From NCBI GenBank assembly GCA_039583875.1, contig CM077163.1, positions 109,625,213-109,689,212 on the forward strand: a DNA stretch of 64,000 bases. The letters run 5' to 3'. The notes under the pieces are model-generated. The model saw nothing but the letters and a program-made list of their open reading frames with translations, did not search any database and was not told the origin of the DNA. Shown here piece by piece: positions 41,181 through 52,369 of the stretch. Position 1 is the first letter of the stretch; every line of letters starts with the position of its first letter. The stretch is from Platanthera guangdongensis. Lineage: Eukaryota > Streptophyta > Magnoliopsida > Asparagales > Orchidaceae. A program made the position numbers and the translations under genes.

Positions 41181-41979
41181 GGTAACAACCCCATATGTTC
41201 ATATAATATATACTAGAAGGTCCGGCCGGGGCCCCACAACATACACCACAAAACAGACGATGAAGCTACGGAGTGATACCAGAGTAGCGCAGAGCAACTA
41301 ACACATTGCATTCTAGCGGAAGCATATAACACTACTTTTGAACTCCACTCTTGAATGTCCAACATATAAAAACTCCACATTTTTTATATCATAGGAATGT
41401 CTTACAAAACACATAAAGAGATGGCCTTATGGCCTTACAGGGCTTTTAAACAGTGGCCTAAACATTGGCACGCAGGATGCCACATCAAAAGAACTACATC
41501 CACATTAGCCTTCGATGGCTAGCAGCGGCTGCAGCAAAAATAGCGGTATCAACCCCTTTTCATCCCGCTTGGCTCTCCAGCACCTGTACAGGGACAATCC
41601 ACCCAATGGTGGCAAACAAAGGCAACGGTCAGCATGCAGCTGACCAAATTATAACGACCCTACCCCTTTCTCGGGGTAGCAGTAATCTTCCTTGCAGGCA
41701 TATCATATCACAAGCATGGCTATATATCTCATATAATGTGCTTTCACGCACACATGCCATCACAACCGTCAGCCACCCGACCCAACAGTCTGTGCACTCA
41801 GGGCACATTCTTGGTGTACTGGCAAATAAGTTGCCAACCACTGTATCAGGGTCACAGCCCAACGACAACTCATTGGAGCATTTACTCCATGGCGTGCAGC
41901 TGGAGTTTTATAGTCTTAGTGAACTGTGATTGGCCCGTAGCCCCCATTGTATCACGGCGCTTAGGCCTAAGACTCTTAC
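41181..41979 (-). repeat. Gyp-5 5' LTR, proximal part
   Basis: Starts (plus) GGTAACAACCCC beside the primer site and breaks at the Gyp-2 insertion after CTTAC (41975-41979). Holds U5-type sequence related to Gyp-1 and Gyp-2. No gene; open frames are incidental. Confidence 0.75.
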
Positions 41980-44139
41980 TGTAACGCCCCGAAACTCAAA
42001 AGAGCGACGGGAGGCATTTCAGGCCAAATCTGGTATTTGGCAGGGGGCACACGGCCTGGGACACGGGCCTGTCCCATGGCGTGTCAGGCTCGAGTCGATG
42101 AGTTGGCCGCTAGGTCGACGAAACTTGGAGTCGACCATCGTCGAGCAGGGAACACGGCCTGATACACGGGTGTGTCTCAGCGCGTGTCGAGCCGTGTCGA
42201 CGATCGGCCAGGGAAGTCGACAATTTTTGCTCGACGATGTGTCGAGAGAAGGCACATGGCCTAGGACACGGGCATGTCGAAGGCCGTGTCGTGTGGTTGA
42301 CGAACTTCGCTCAACGAAGTGTCGAGAATGTGAATACAGCCTGAAGCCCAGGCGTGTTCGGGTGTGACACGGGCGTGGACACTGGCGTGTCCAAGACCCG
42401 TGTGAGTCTCGAGTTGTTTTTGGGGCTGTGTCGATGAAGGCACATGACCGACCACACGACCGTGTTAGTTGGAACAAGGGAGTGTCAGGTCGAACACGGG
42501 CATGTCAGATGCCCGTGTGCTGTTCCAGACGCGTCGATTTTGACGGCGAATGGGGGATACGGCCCTAGAGACAGGCGTGTCACAGGCCTAGTTCGGCCCA
42601 GTTTTAGCATTTTAGATCTGGATCGAGGCCGTTCGTTTCTGTAATTTGGGATCCAACGGCTGGGGGTTGTTCCTGATGGGATATACACGGGATTGTACCC
42701 TTCAAACCCTCATTTCTTTTGAGTGGTTCTCTTTCTAAGTCTAGAGAGAAGGGAGAGCAAAGGAGGAAGAAGAAGCTTAGATCCGGCCGTTGGAGGAGCT
42801 TCGAAGCTCCAAATCGCGAGCCGACTTCGGATCTAGGGAGGCAAAGAGAGTGCGGTGCTTTTCATCCGCTTACATTTCTATGGCGTCGAAGAACGCTAGG
42901 GTAACGATTCTCTTCTTGAGCATGTGAAGCTCTCCTTCTTTGCATAGTAAGCCCGCTCTCGCGAGTTTACGGTGAGTTGGAGGCATTCCTTCGGGTAGAT
43001 ATGTAAAGTCCCCGTTGTTTAGAGTCTGTAATCGAGAACGGATATAGGCATGATGTGTGAAGCCTATCCGGAAATGTTGGTCTGGATCGGTGATATTGCA
43101 TTACATAAATGCCGGAGAAGACTCCGTGTGAATGTTTGTTTTCGGGTTTTTCTACGTGGTAGATTGCAATAGGGAGCCTTGGGGGTTAACCCAAAGGTGC
43201 ACCCGAAAAATTGGGCAGATGCATGTTTCTGCCAAACTTGTAGGTTTGGGAGCCAATTTGAACATAACTGGGTTATGTGTTGTGTGTAAACGATTTGGGA
43301 CTCGGGAAAGTTTGACCCGCGCATATGTTTTGAATTAACGTTGCGGTGTGAGCAACGGGTCAGGCGGAACCGTACCCGCTCTATGTCATTCGGTTAAAGA
43401 GACCTAAAGTAACTTGGCACTTACCATTGGCATAGATTGACGGTCTTAGGCAGTGGCCAGAAAAATCAAATGCGCACGAGAGATTGCCGTCCCGGGGACG
43501 GTGGTGAGTCGGCAGACTTAGGCTGTGATCACCGAGAATGTGCCCTGAGAGCACGGGGCGTGTGGCAGTACGTGCCAACGCCTGTGATGCAATGTATTTA
43601 TTTACTGCTTGGTTGTGCTAATAAAAAGCAGGGAAGGAGCATCGCCGCCCCGAGTTGGGGGCGGGATCGTTATAATTTGGTCAGCATTGCTGACCGTTAC
43701 TTTTGTTTACCACCGTGCGATGGATTGTGCTTGCAGGTGCTGCCGGATCAAGCGATTAATAGCGGGCTAAAGCCCAAATTGCGAAGCCGGCTCTTGAAGG
43801 CCTAATTGGAGTGTTTTACTTGCTTTTGTTCATGTATGACCGGCCTGCGTGCCGTGATATGGAAAACATGTAAAATGAGTAAACCCTTTTTAAGGCCTTA
43901 AGGCCAGTATTTGTGTATGTACTTCATTCCTATTTGGTATTTTAGTGGACATTCATGCTTGGTGCTGGGTTCTTTTAATTGCAACTTATAAAATTGCTTC
44001 TGCTAGAATGCTCTGTGTAGGACGTTGGATTGGTTGAATGATTTCCATTGTGTAACCACCCGGTCTGTCTGTGGTATATGGCGTCGTGCCCCGGCCGGAC
44101 CTACTGCTATATGCTATGCGACGGATAGGGGGTGTTACA
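41980..44139 (+). repeat. Gyp-2 5' LTR (2160 bp)
   Basis: U3 (42040-42560) has clustered palindromes such as ACACGGCCTGGGACACG with CGTGTC partners, and GTCGACCATCGTCGA. Downstream is a purine-rich stretch (42740-42780) and a U5 ending GATAGGGGGTGTTACA. Confidence 0.92.
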
Positions 44140-44431
44140 ATTTGGTATCAGACTACTGGTTTTGGTCGGGCTTAAAATGAATTCGTGGCAGAATTCTTTT
44201 TAAGGGTTGGTGAGCACATGTGTGTGCGTCATCGTTATAACAGTAAAATAACCCATGAATGTCAACTTAGAAATGAAAATACACAAATTTGGGGAACCTG
44301 CGTGTTCCTATACTTGCTGTTTGCAATTTTATTCGGTCGCTTAACGGTGTTTTGTGCAGCTATAGGCGACCGGAGGCGATGCTGGGCCGCCAGAATGTCC
44401 GGTTTCTGAGGAGTATAGTGCACCCGGTGAG
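44140..44431 (+). other. Gyp-2 primer-binding site and leader
   Basis: TGGTATCAGAC at 44143-44153, three bases past the LTR (one change from the tRNA-Met site), then a leader. A TTTTGTGCAG at 44350-44359 looks like a splice acceptor; not tested. Confidence 0.8.
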
Positions 44432-45235
44432 GTGTTTGAGACCCCTCCTTCGTATGAAACCGTAAGAAGGATCGTTGAAGCAGTGTTCGCTGTGGCGAGT
44501 GCACAGCATGGAAGAAATGTACAACCCTGTGCCCCTATTGTGGCTTCAATGCCAGGTGGCGTGATGGAGCAGATGACTTTTGGTAGACCATCGGGGCAGC
44601 AGCTGAATATGCAGTTAGTGCACGGAGCGCACACAGTTGATGAATATTTGCAAGCATTTCTTATGATAAGCCGCTACTCATGCTTCGAGTTGGATAATGA
44701 GCAAGCTACAATCAATAGATTTTACGAGTTCTACTGCTAGGACCAAAGTTATTGGGATTCCGAGCCTTGGTGGAATCAACTAAATCTTTGGAGGCAAACT
44801 TGAGGAAGACTCACCCGATGCCAGCGACCATGGTATCGAACTATGCAAGCCCCATAGAAGCGACATCCGACAGAATGCTGGAGAAGGGGGCTACGACACA
44901 GACCAGCAAAGCTACTTCCACTTGTTATACTTGTGGAAAGAAAGGGCACTTTGCCCGAAGGTGTTGGAATGGTGCTCAGAGGACTAAGAAAGCTATGTCA
45001 GGAGCAGTTGAGGACGTTAGTGCAAAGGAACCGACATTCAAAATGCCAAACACCTCAAAGTCTGGATATCGTAGGTGGTATAAGAAGGCTAGGACTTTGG
45101 GTCTAGTTCCTCCTTTTGGTGCTTCGGGGGCATCTACAGGCCAAACCCCAGGTGCATGTTATAACTGTGGGGAGTCGAGCCATTATGCCCGTGGGTGACT
45201 AAAGCTCGGAAGAATACACGCCGCTGTGAGGACAG
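44432..45235 (+). pseudogene. gag: Gyp-2 gag lacking its central core, two zinc knuckles
   Basis: 44432-44740 gives PPSYETVRRIVEAVF, then GAHTVDEYLQAFLMI and NRFYEF, then a stop. 44752-45198 continues with FRALVESTKSLEANL, a knuckle CYTCGKKGHFARRCW, a basic linker and a second knuckle CYNCGESSHYARG that ends in TGA. The WW-containing core present in Gyp-1's gag is absent between the N-terminus and TVDEY. Sequence to 45235 (RIHAAVRT) leads to an intron donor. Confidence 0.82.
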
Positions 45236-45342
45236 GTATGGTTTAAAGTTATAGCAGTTTAGCCTTAAATACTTGTCGCCCTTGTGCGTGTTAACTTAGA
45301 ACTTCTTTTGCTAAGCTTTGTTTTGATTTTTTGTTTATCCAG
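45236..45342 (+). other. Putative spliceosomal intron between gag and protease (Gyp-2)
   Basis: GAGGACAG|GTATGG...TTTATCCAG|CGAGAGC, 107 bp, T-rich (a long T-rich tract before the acceptor). Joins ...RT to ARAP in the same phase as in Gyp-1, whose 105-bp intron is alignable with it (GTGTTA, then TTCTTTTGCTAAG and TTTTGATTT blocks). Confidence 0.65.
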
Positions 45343-47155
45343 CGAGAGCACCGTTCGTGTAAACGAAGCTTCGCATTCCTTTATTTAGGAATTATATTAC
45401 GCGTCGGAGTACCTCCTTTGATGGTAAGTGACAAATTGGATGCGCTTGGTCCAATGGTGCTCAATGCACGCGGGTAGATTCTGTTGCGCTTAGGTGTGGT
45501 CAGGGAGCCAAGACTTTGACTTACAAGTGTCGTTACTACCGTTAGGGTAGCTCGACGTGACTTTTGGCATGGACTGGCTCTCAGAGCAGCCAGCCTATAT
45601 TGATTGCGGTCGCAAGGAAGTCAAGTTGGGAGCAAGTCGTGAGATGACTTTTACGGGCTTGAAGGGGTCGAGCAAGACGTTGGTGTCTGCTCTTCAGGTG
45701 GTGAAGACGGTTCGTGCTGGTGCAGAGCTATTCTTTAAACAATTGGAGGTTGCAAAGATGAAGCATACATTGGATAGTATTTCAGTGGTAGCTGAGTACC
45801 CTGATATGTTCCCCGCCAATTTTCCCAGAGCCCCGCCTCAACGGGAGATAAATTTTACGATAGAGCTCGTACCAGGTTCAAAGCCTGTGTCACGCTCACC
45901 ATATCGGCTAGCGCCTAAGGAAATGGCGGAGCTGAATGTACAACTGCAAGAGTTGTTGGAGCAAGGGTATGTGCGTCCAAGTTCGTCGTCTTGGAGTGCG
46001 CCAATCCTCTTTGTTAAGAAGAAGGACGGAAGCTTGAGGCTATGTATTGATTATCGGGAGTTAAACATGCTCACGGAAAAGAACAAGTACCCGATCGTAA
46101 GTATCGATTATCTTTTGATCAGTTGGTCGGGTCGACGGTGTACGCTAAATTGGATCTCAGGTCTAGTTAATATCACCTGAGGATAAGGGAGACTGGTATC
46201 CCTAAAACAGCGTTCAGTACGAGATACGGGCATTACGAGTTTACTGTCATGCCATTTGGGCTGACTAATGCGCTGCCAGTGTTCATGGATTCGATGAACA
46301 TGACTGGCAGGGAGTACTTGGACCATTTTGTGATCGTCTTCATTGACAATATTTTTGGTGTACTCGCAAAGTGAGGCGAATCACTTCAGGCGTCTTCATT
46401 TGGCGTTGGAGATGCTGAGGAGGAATCAACTATACGCCAAGTTCTCCAAATGCGGGTTTTGGTTGTCCTTAGTGGCATTCCTCGGTCTTATAGTGAGTGG
46501 GGAAGATATTGTAGTGGATCCGGCGAAGATTATTACGATACGGGATTGGCCTGAGCTTTCTACAGTAGCGGAAGTCCGGAGCATTCTTGGGCTTACCGGC
46601 TATTATTGGCGCTTCATAGAGAACTTCTCACGGATAGTGATACCTCTCACTACTTCGACGAGGAAGGAGAAGAAGTTCGTTGGGATGCCGGGGTGCGCAT
46701 GAGCTTTTGAGGAGTTGAAATGTCGGTTGACCACGATGCCTGTATTGAGTTCGCCGAGTGGAACCGATGGTTATGAGATTTATAGTGATGCTTCTGGCAG
46801 CGGTTTGGGTTGTGTGCTACTGCAACACGGAAGTTTGATAGCTTATGGCTCGAGACAGCTGAAAGTGTATGAGAGGAATTATCCGGCCAGTGACTTGGAG
46901 TTAGCGGCCGTGATTTTTGCCTTGAAGCTGTAGAGGCATTATCTGTACGGTATGAAGGTTGATATCTACACCGATCACAAGAAGCCTGATGTATTTGTTT
47001 GATTAGAAAGATCTGAATATGTGGCAGCATAGAGGGATGGAGTTCCTGGGGGACTATACATTGAAGATACACTACGTGCCTGGTAAAGGTAATGTGATTG
47101 AGTACGCGTTGAGTCGCCGGGCCCCAGCTCAAGCCAATTGGTTGTCGATCCATGA
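45343..47155 (+). pseudogene. pol: Gyp-2 protease, RT and RNase H (broken)
   Basis: The protease is degraded (45343-45556): CGAGAGC..GCTTCGCATTCC matches ARA..ASHS of Gyp-1 with a 2-base insertion. 45557-46180 is open: [51 protein letters not shown] and [21 protein letters not shown] continues after a shift and stop with [14 protein letters not shown] and FVIVFIDN (the catalytic 'VDD' is lost), then YAKFSKCGFWL (46343-46702) and ILGLTGYYWRFIENFSRI. RNase H (46715-46933) has [16 protein letters not shown] and [17 protein letters not shown], then a TAG, RHYLYGMKVDIYTDHK and more stops. Enzymatically dead. Confidence 0.88.
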
Positions 47156-48491
47156 CTAGCGGTTGGTTCGGGAGTTGGAGGCGTTGGAGATTGTTTGTGT
47201 AGCTAAGCAAGCAAGTGCTGAAGCAGTACGAAATTGTATTGAAGTCCAATATGACCTGGCTGATCAGATTCGACAGGCTTTGGATTTGGATGACCATATG
47301 AAGCAGTTCATGGTAGAGACTCTGGATGGGTCAAACTCTCAATTCATTGTGGAGGATGGATTGCTTTGGAGATACAGTCGTCTGTGGGTTCCAATTGTGG
47401 GCAAGTTACCGGTGGACTTGTGGTACGAGGCACGCCATACCAAGTACTTGATTCACCCGGGAGCACAAAGTTGTACCGCGACTTTAAGAAATTGTTTTGG
47501 TGGCCGGGTTTGAAGAAGGATGTGGCGCTCTACGTGGCGGAGTGCCAAACTTCGCCTTAGTGAAGGCGGAATGCCAAAATATGGGAGGATTTCTGAAGTC
47601 CTTGCCTATCCCGGAGTGGAAATTCGACGACATCTCTATGGACTTTGTGCACGGGTTGCCAAGGTCGCAAAAGGGGAACGACGCAATTTGGGTGGTCGTA
47701 GATCGGCTAATGAATGTGTCGCATTTCATTCCGCATAGGAAGGATGATCCGGTGGAGAAGTTGGCAAAACTATATGTGGATAATATTGTACGGCTTCACA
47801 GTGTGCCCCGCAGCATCGTGAGTGTCTGAGATGGGCGGTTCACGTCCAATGACTAGAGGCTAGTGCAGCAAATGTTGGGAACAAAGATAAAATTTAGCAC
47901 AGCCTTCCATCCGCAAACAGATGGGAAGACTGAGAGGGTCAATAGAACTACGGAAGACATGCTCCGCATGTGTGTCTTGGATGCACGTCGTTGTCTTGGT
48001 TAGAAACGGGTGAGTCAAAGTTGTACAAGCGCCAAGAGGTGGAAGATGCTACGTCTTTGGTTCGTACCTATTAGGAGAGGTTGCTTATCGCTCAGCACCG
48101 GCAAGCGAAGTACTATAATGCCAAGCACAGGAACGTGGAGTTCGCTGTGGGCGACTGGGTGTACTTAAAGATCAAGCCGTTCAAGGGTATCTCACGGGTG
48201 CGGCGATCGAAAAAGCTAAGCCCTAGGTACCTTGGGCCGTTTGAGGTTCTGGAGTGAGTTGGTGAAGCAACCAATCAGTTGAAGCTTTCAGTGGAGCTTA
48301 GTGGTTTACATGATGTATTCCATAGTTCGGTGCTACGGAAGGCGGTGCAAGAGCCTTCGCAAGTGATCGCGGTTGACCAAGTGCCGGTGAATAGTGGGTT
48401 GACGACAAAAGTCAAACCCGTGCGGATTGAGGACTCGGAGGTCAAGCGGCTACGCAATAAAGAGATCAGGATGGTCAAAATCGGTTGGGAC
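47156..48491 (+). pseudogene. pol: Gyp-2 integrase and chromodomain-like tail (broken)
   Basis: 47163-47513 covers the RNase H-integrase linker and zinc-binding region (DGLLWRYSRLWVP, EARHTKYLIHPGAQ). 47497-47829 gives ISMDFVHGLPRSQKGNDAIW and VDRLMNVSHFIP of the core. The region to 48060 has [20 protein letters not shown] (the final catalytic Glu). 48100-48491 gives the C-terminal domain (FAVGDWVYLKIKPFKGI, LSPRYLGPFEVLE, HDVFHSSVLRKAV) and VRIEDSEVKRLRNKEIRMVK, the start of a Tekay-type chromodomain, whose rest (EEYLEWF) is out of frame. Chromodomains direct integration to marked chromatin. Several stops; not functional. Confidence 0.85.
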
Positions 48492-48641
48492 AATTGCGGC
48501 TGAGAGGAGCTCTCTTAGGAATGAAAGCAGACTATGCTTGAGGAGTACCTGGAGTGGTTTCACTCAGGTACCATTTAAGTTTTATGTTTCTTTCCTTTAT
48601 GAAAATTTCGAGGACGAAATTCCTTTTAAGAGGGGGAGAGT
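48492..48641 (+). other. Gyp-2 3' untranslated region with polypurine tract
   Basis: The tract AAGAGGGGGAGAGT (48628-48641) directly precedes the 3' LTR. 'TTTCGAGGACGAAATTCCTTTTAAG' just upstream is typical of Tekay-type elements. Confidence 0.9.
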
Positions 48642-50801
48642 TGTAACGCCCCGAAACTCAAAAGAGCGACGGGAGGCGTTTCGGGCCAAATCTGGTATTT
48701 AGCAGGGGGCACACGGCCTGGGACACGGGTGTGTCCTAGGGCGTGTCAGGCTCGAGTCGACGCGTTGGCCGCTAGGTCGACGAAACTTGGAGTCGACGAT
48801 CGTCGAACAGGGAACACGGCCTGAGACACGGGCGTGTCTCAGGGCGTGTCGAGCAGTGTCGACGATCGGCCAGGGAAGTCGATGATTTTCGCTCGATGAT
48901 GTGTCAAGAGAAAGCACACGGCCTAGGACATGTGCGTGTCGAAGGCCGTGTCATGTGGTCGACGAACTTCGCTCGATGAAGTGTCGAGACTGTGAACACG
49001 GTCTGAAGCCCAGGCGTGTTCGGGTGTGACATGGGCGTGGACACGGGCGTGTCCAAGACTCGTGTGGGTCTCGGGTTGTTTTTGGGGCTGTGTCGATGTA
49101 GTCACACGGCCGACCACATGACCGTGTTAGTTGGAACACGGGTGTGTCAGGTCGAACACGGGCATGTCGGATGCCCGTATGCTGTTCCAGACGCGTCGAT
49201 ATTGACAACGAATGGGGGACACGACCCTGGACACGGGCGTGTCGCAGGGCGTATTCGGCCCAGTTTTAGCATTTTAGATCTGGATCGAGGCCGTTCGTTT
49301 CTGTAATTTGGGATCCAACGGCTGGGGGTTGTTCCTGATTGGATATACACGGGATTGGACCCTTGAAACCCTCATTTCTTTTGAGTGGTTCTCTTTCTAA
49401 GTCTAGAGAGAAGGGAGAGAAAAGGAGGAAGAAGAAGCTTAGATCCGGCCATTGGAGGATCTTCGAAGCTCCAAATCGCGAGTCGACTTCGGATCTACGG
49501 AGGCAAAGAGAGTGCGGTGCTTTTCATCCGCTTACATTTCCATGGCGCCGAAGAACGCTAGTGTAACAATTCTCTTCTTGAGCATGTGAAGCTCTCCTTC
49601 TTTGCATAAGAAGCCCGCTCTCGCGAGTTTGCGGTGAGTTGGAGGCATTCCTTCGGGTAGATATGTAAAGTCCCCATTGTTTAGAGTCCGTAATCGAGAA
49701 CTGATATAGACATGATGTGTGAAGCCTATCCGGACATGTTGGTCTGGATCGGTGATGTTGCATTGCATAAATTTCGGAGAAGACTCCGTGCGAATGTTTG
49801 TTTTTGGGTTTTTCTACGTGGTAGATTGCAATAGGGAGCCATGGGGATTAACCCAAAGGTGCACCCAGAAAATTGGGCAGATGCGTGTTTCTGCCAAACT
49901 TCTAGTCCTGGGAGCCAATTTGAACATAACTGGGTTATGTGTTGTGTGTAAACGATTTGGGACTCGGGAAAATTTGACCCGTGCATATGTTTTGAATTAA
50001 TGTTGCGGTGTGAGAAACGGGTCAGGCAGAACCGTACCCGCTCTATGTCGTTCGGTTAAAGAGACCTAAAGTAACTTGACACTTATCGTTGGCATAGATT
50101 GAGGGTCTTAGGCAGTGGCCAGAAAGACCAAATGCTCACGAGAGATTGCCGTCCCGGGGACGGTGGTGAGTCGGCAGACTTAGGCTGTGATCACCGAGAA
50201 TGTGCCCTGAGAGCATGGGGCGTGTGGTCGTGCATGCCAACGCCTGTGATGCAATGTATTTATTTACTGCTTGGTTGTGCTAATAAAATGTAGGGAAGGA
50301 GCATCGCCGCCCCGAGTTGGGGGCGGGATCGTAATAATTTGGTCAGCATTGCTGACCGTTACTTTTGTTTACCACCGTGTGGTGGATTGTGCTTGCAGGT
50401 GCTGCCGGACCAAGCGATTAATAGCGGGCTAAAGCCCAAATTGTGAAGCCGGCCCTTGAAGGCCTAATTGGATTGTTTTACTTGCTTTTGTTCATGTATG
50501 ACCGGCCTGCGTGTCGTGGTATGAAAACATGTAAAATGAGTAAACCCTTTTGTAAGGCCATAAGGCCAGTATTTGTGTATGTACTTCATTCCTATTTGGT
50601 ATTTTAGTGGACATTCATGCTTGGTGTTGGGTTCTTTTAATTGCAACTTATAAAATTGCTTCCGCTAGAATGCTCTGTGTAGGACGTTGGATTGGTTGAA
50701 TGGTTTACATTGAGTAACCACCCAGTCTGTCTGTGGTATATGGCGTCGGGCCCCGGCCGGACCTACTACTATATGCTATGCGACGGATATGGGGTGTTAC
50801 A
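48642..50801 (+). repeat. Gyp-2 3' LTR (2160 bp)
   Basis: Same length and ends as the 5' LTR. Scattered substitutions between the two, many of them C/T or G/A. Confidence 0.92.
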
Positions 50802-52369
50802 CTTGCTATGCGCTCAAACAAACCGCACTTTCTGGTCTCACGTCGGACGGACATAACGCAGGTCGGATCCTCCATCCCCCGTTGCTCAAATCTCCTTGCC
50901 ATCACCGAGTATGGCGTACTCGCGGCTAACTAAAGGAGCGGGTAGGTCTCACCGATCCTATTCTGGAATTTAAGCCTGAGCATAAGTCTTACACCCATTC
51001 TCTCACAACATTAGCGGGTCTTTCTTGGGCACACCAGTACTTCCTGCTACTCTCTTTGCAGGTGGACACCGCAAATATCACAAATGTCAGGGGTCTTTCC
51101 TGGCTACCATGCTAGTACTTCCTGTTTCTCTCTTCACAGGTGGACTACCCATGAACATTAAGCATTACAAAGTGTATTTCTTGGAATTCCAATCCAGTAC
51201 TTCCTGCTACTTCCTTTCACAGGTAGAACACAATAGCACAAGCAGTACACACATTATACGAGTATTTTCCTGGACTACCACTCCAGTACTTCCTGCTACT
51301 TCCTTTCACAGGTCTAACCCGTCGACTCCTAAACTACACATTTATCACGGAGTCTTCTCCGATTCGTATATGAACCATCACCAATCTAGACCAACCTGTC
51401 CAGATGGGCTTCACACAACATGCCTATTCCGTACTCCATTTCTGGATCTATATGCCAACAAAGGGGATTCCATGAATCGACCCAAAGACTCCTAAAATCA
51501 GCCACCCTTTGGTGGGAGAATCACATACATATGCCAAAAAGGAAGCCTTCACATGTCTAGAAAGAAAGGTCGTTGCCCTCGAAGACTGTTTCGGTGCCAT
51601 GAACGCCTACCTGGCTCGAAAGAACCGCAAAAGCTTTTCCTTCGCAACGCCGGCCTCGGATCTCTCGTCGGACTACCGCAACAGCACCGGTGACCAGCCC
51701 CTTTCCTCCTCCTCCTTCTTCTTCTCCCTTTCTCTCACTAGGAATGTAGAAAGAGAAGACCAAATAAAAAAATGAGATTTTCCCTTCTCATCCACAGCCT
51801 TAAGGAAGTAGGGAGGCAACTCAGCCATTGGATCCCAATTGAAGGAATGGACGTCCACGATTTTGCCACAAAAGCCAAATTTTTTCCTGACATGGCCTGT
51901 GACACACCCGTGTCCCAGGCCGTGTGCCTCAAGCGGTGCTCAACAGACTTATCCAATCCAGTGAACGCCCATGTGACACACCCGTATCATGGGCCGTGTC
52001 ACCCGACACGCCTTCAGACACGCCCGTGTCTGTAGCCGTGTTCATCAGGATGAAAAATCTCAAAATCACCCGAGACTCACACGACCTGTGACACACCCGT
52101 GTCCCAGGCCGTGTGCCCATACACGGCACTAGACACGCCCCATATCAAATTCGTCGGGCTGAGTTCGTCGACTGCGCTGACATGCCCTGTGATACGCCCG
52201 TGTCACAGGCCGTGTCCTAAGCACTCGACGATCGTCGACCAACTTTTCTCGACCACTCGTCGAGTGTTCCTCACGAACACTCGTCGAACGAAGGACATGC
52301 CCTGGGACACGCCCGTGTCCCAGGCCGTGTCACCCCAAATACTTGCCTGCTGAAAAATGGGCTGTTACA
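50802..52369 (-). repeat. Gyp-5 5' LTR, distal part (U3 side)
   Basis: Begins with the target duplication CTTGC and ends (plus) GGGCTGTTACA at 52369, i.e. the minus-strand LTR start TGTAACAGCCC. 51000-51320 has four repeats around CCAGTACTTCCTGCTACT. U3 (51890-52340) has repeats like CACACCCGTGTCCCAGGCC and GTCGACGATCGTCGA-type sites (52224-52250). Confidence 0.82.

Larger units (their letters stand above)
41980..50801 (+). mobile_element. Gyp-2: Tekay/Del-like chromovirus with both LTRs
   Basis: Two 2160-bp LTRs starting TGTAACGCCCC and ending GTGTTACA flank a primer site, gag, intron, protease remnant, RT, RNase H, integrase, chromodomain-like tail and polypurine tract, all plus. Flanks CTTAC (41975-41979) and CTTGC (50802-50806) are a 5-bp target duplication with one change. 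Frameshifts and stops are frequent, so the element is dead. It lies in Gyp-5's LTR. Confidence 0.93.
39818..52369 (-). mobile_element. Gyp-5: Tekay-like gypsy element, 5' part, split by Gyp-2
   Basis: Minus-strand order: 5' LTR (52369-50802 plus 41979-41181), primer site, leader, gag, protease start (39865-39818), then Sire-D. Pol is missing. The LTR is interrupted by Gyp-2 with a near-perfect target duplication. Confidence 0.82.

Noticed and set aside
46650..47297. 215-codon minus-strand frame
   Set aside because: Antisense to Gyp-2 RNase H and linker, which show clear motifs.
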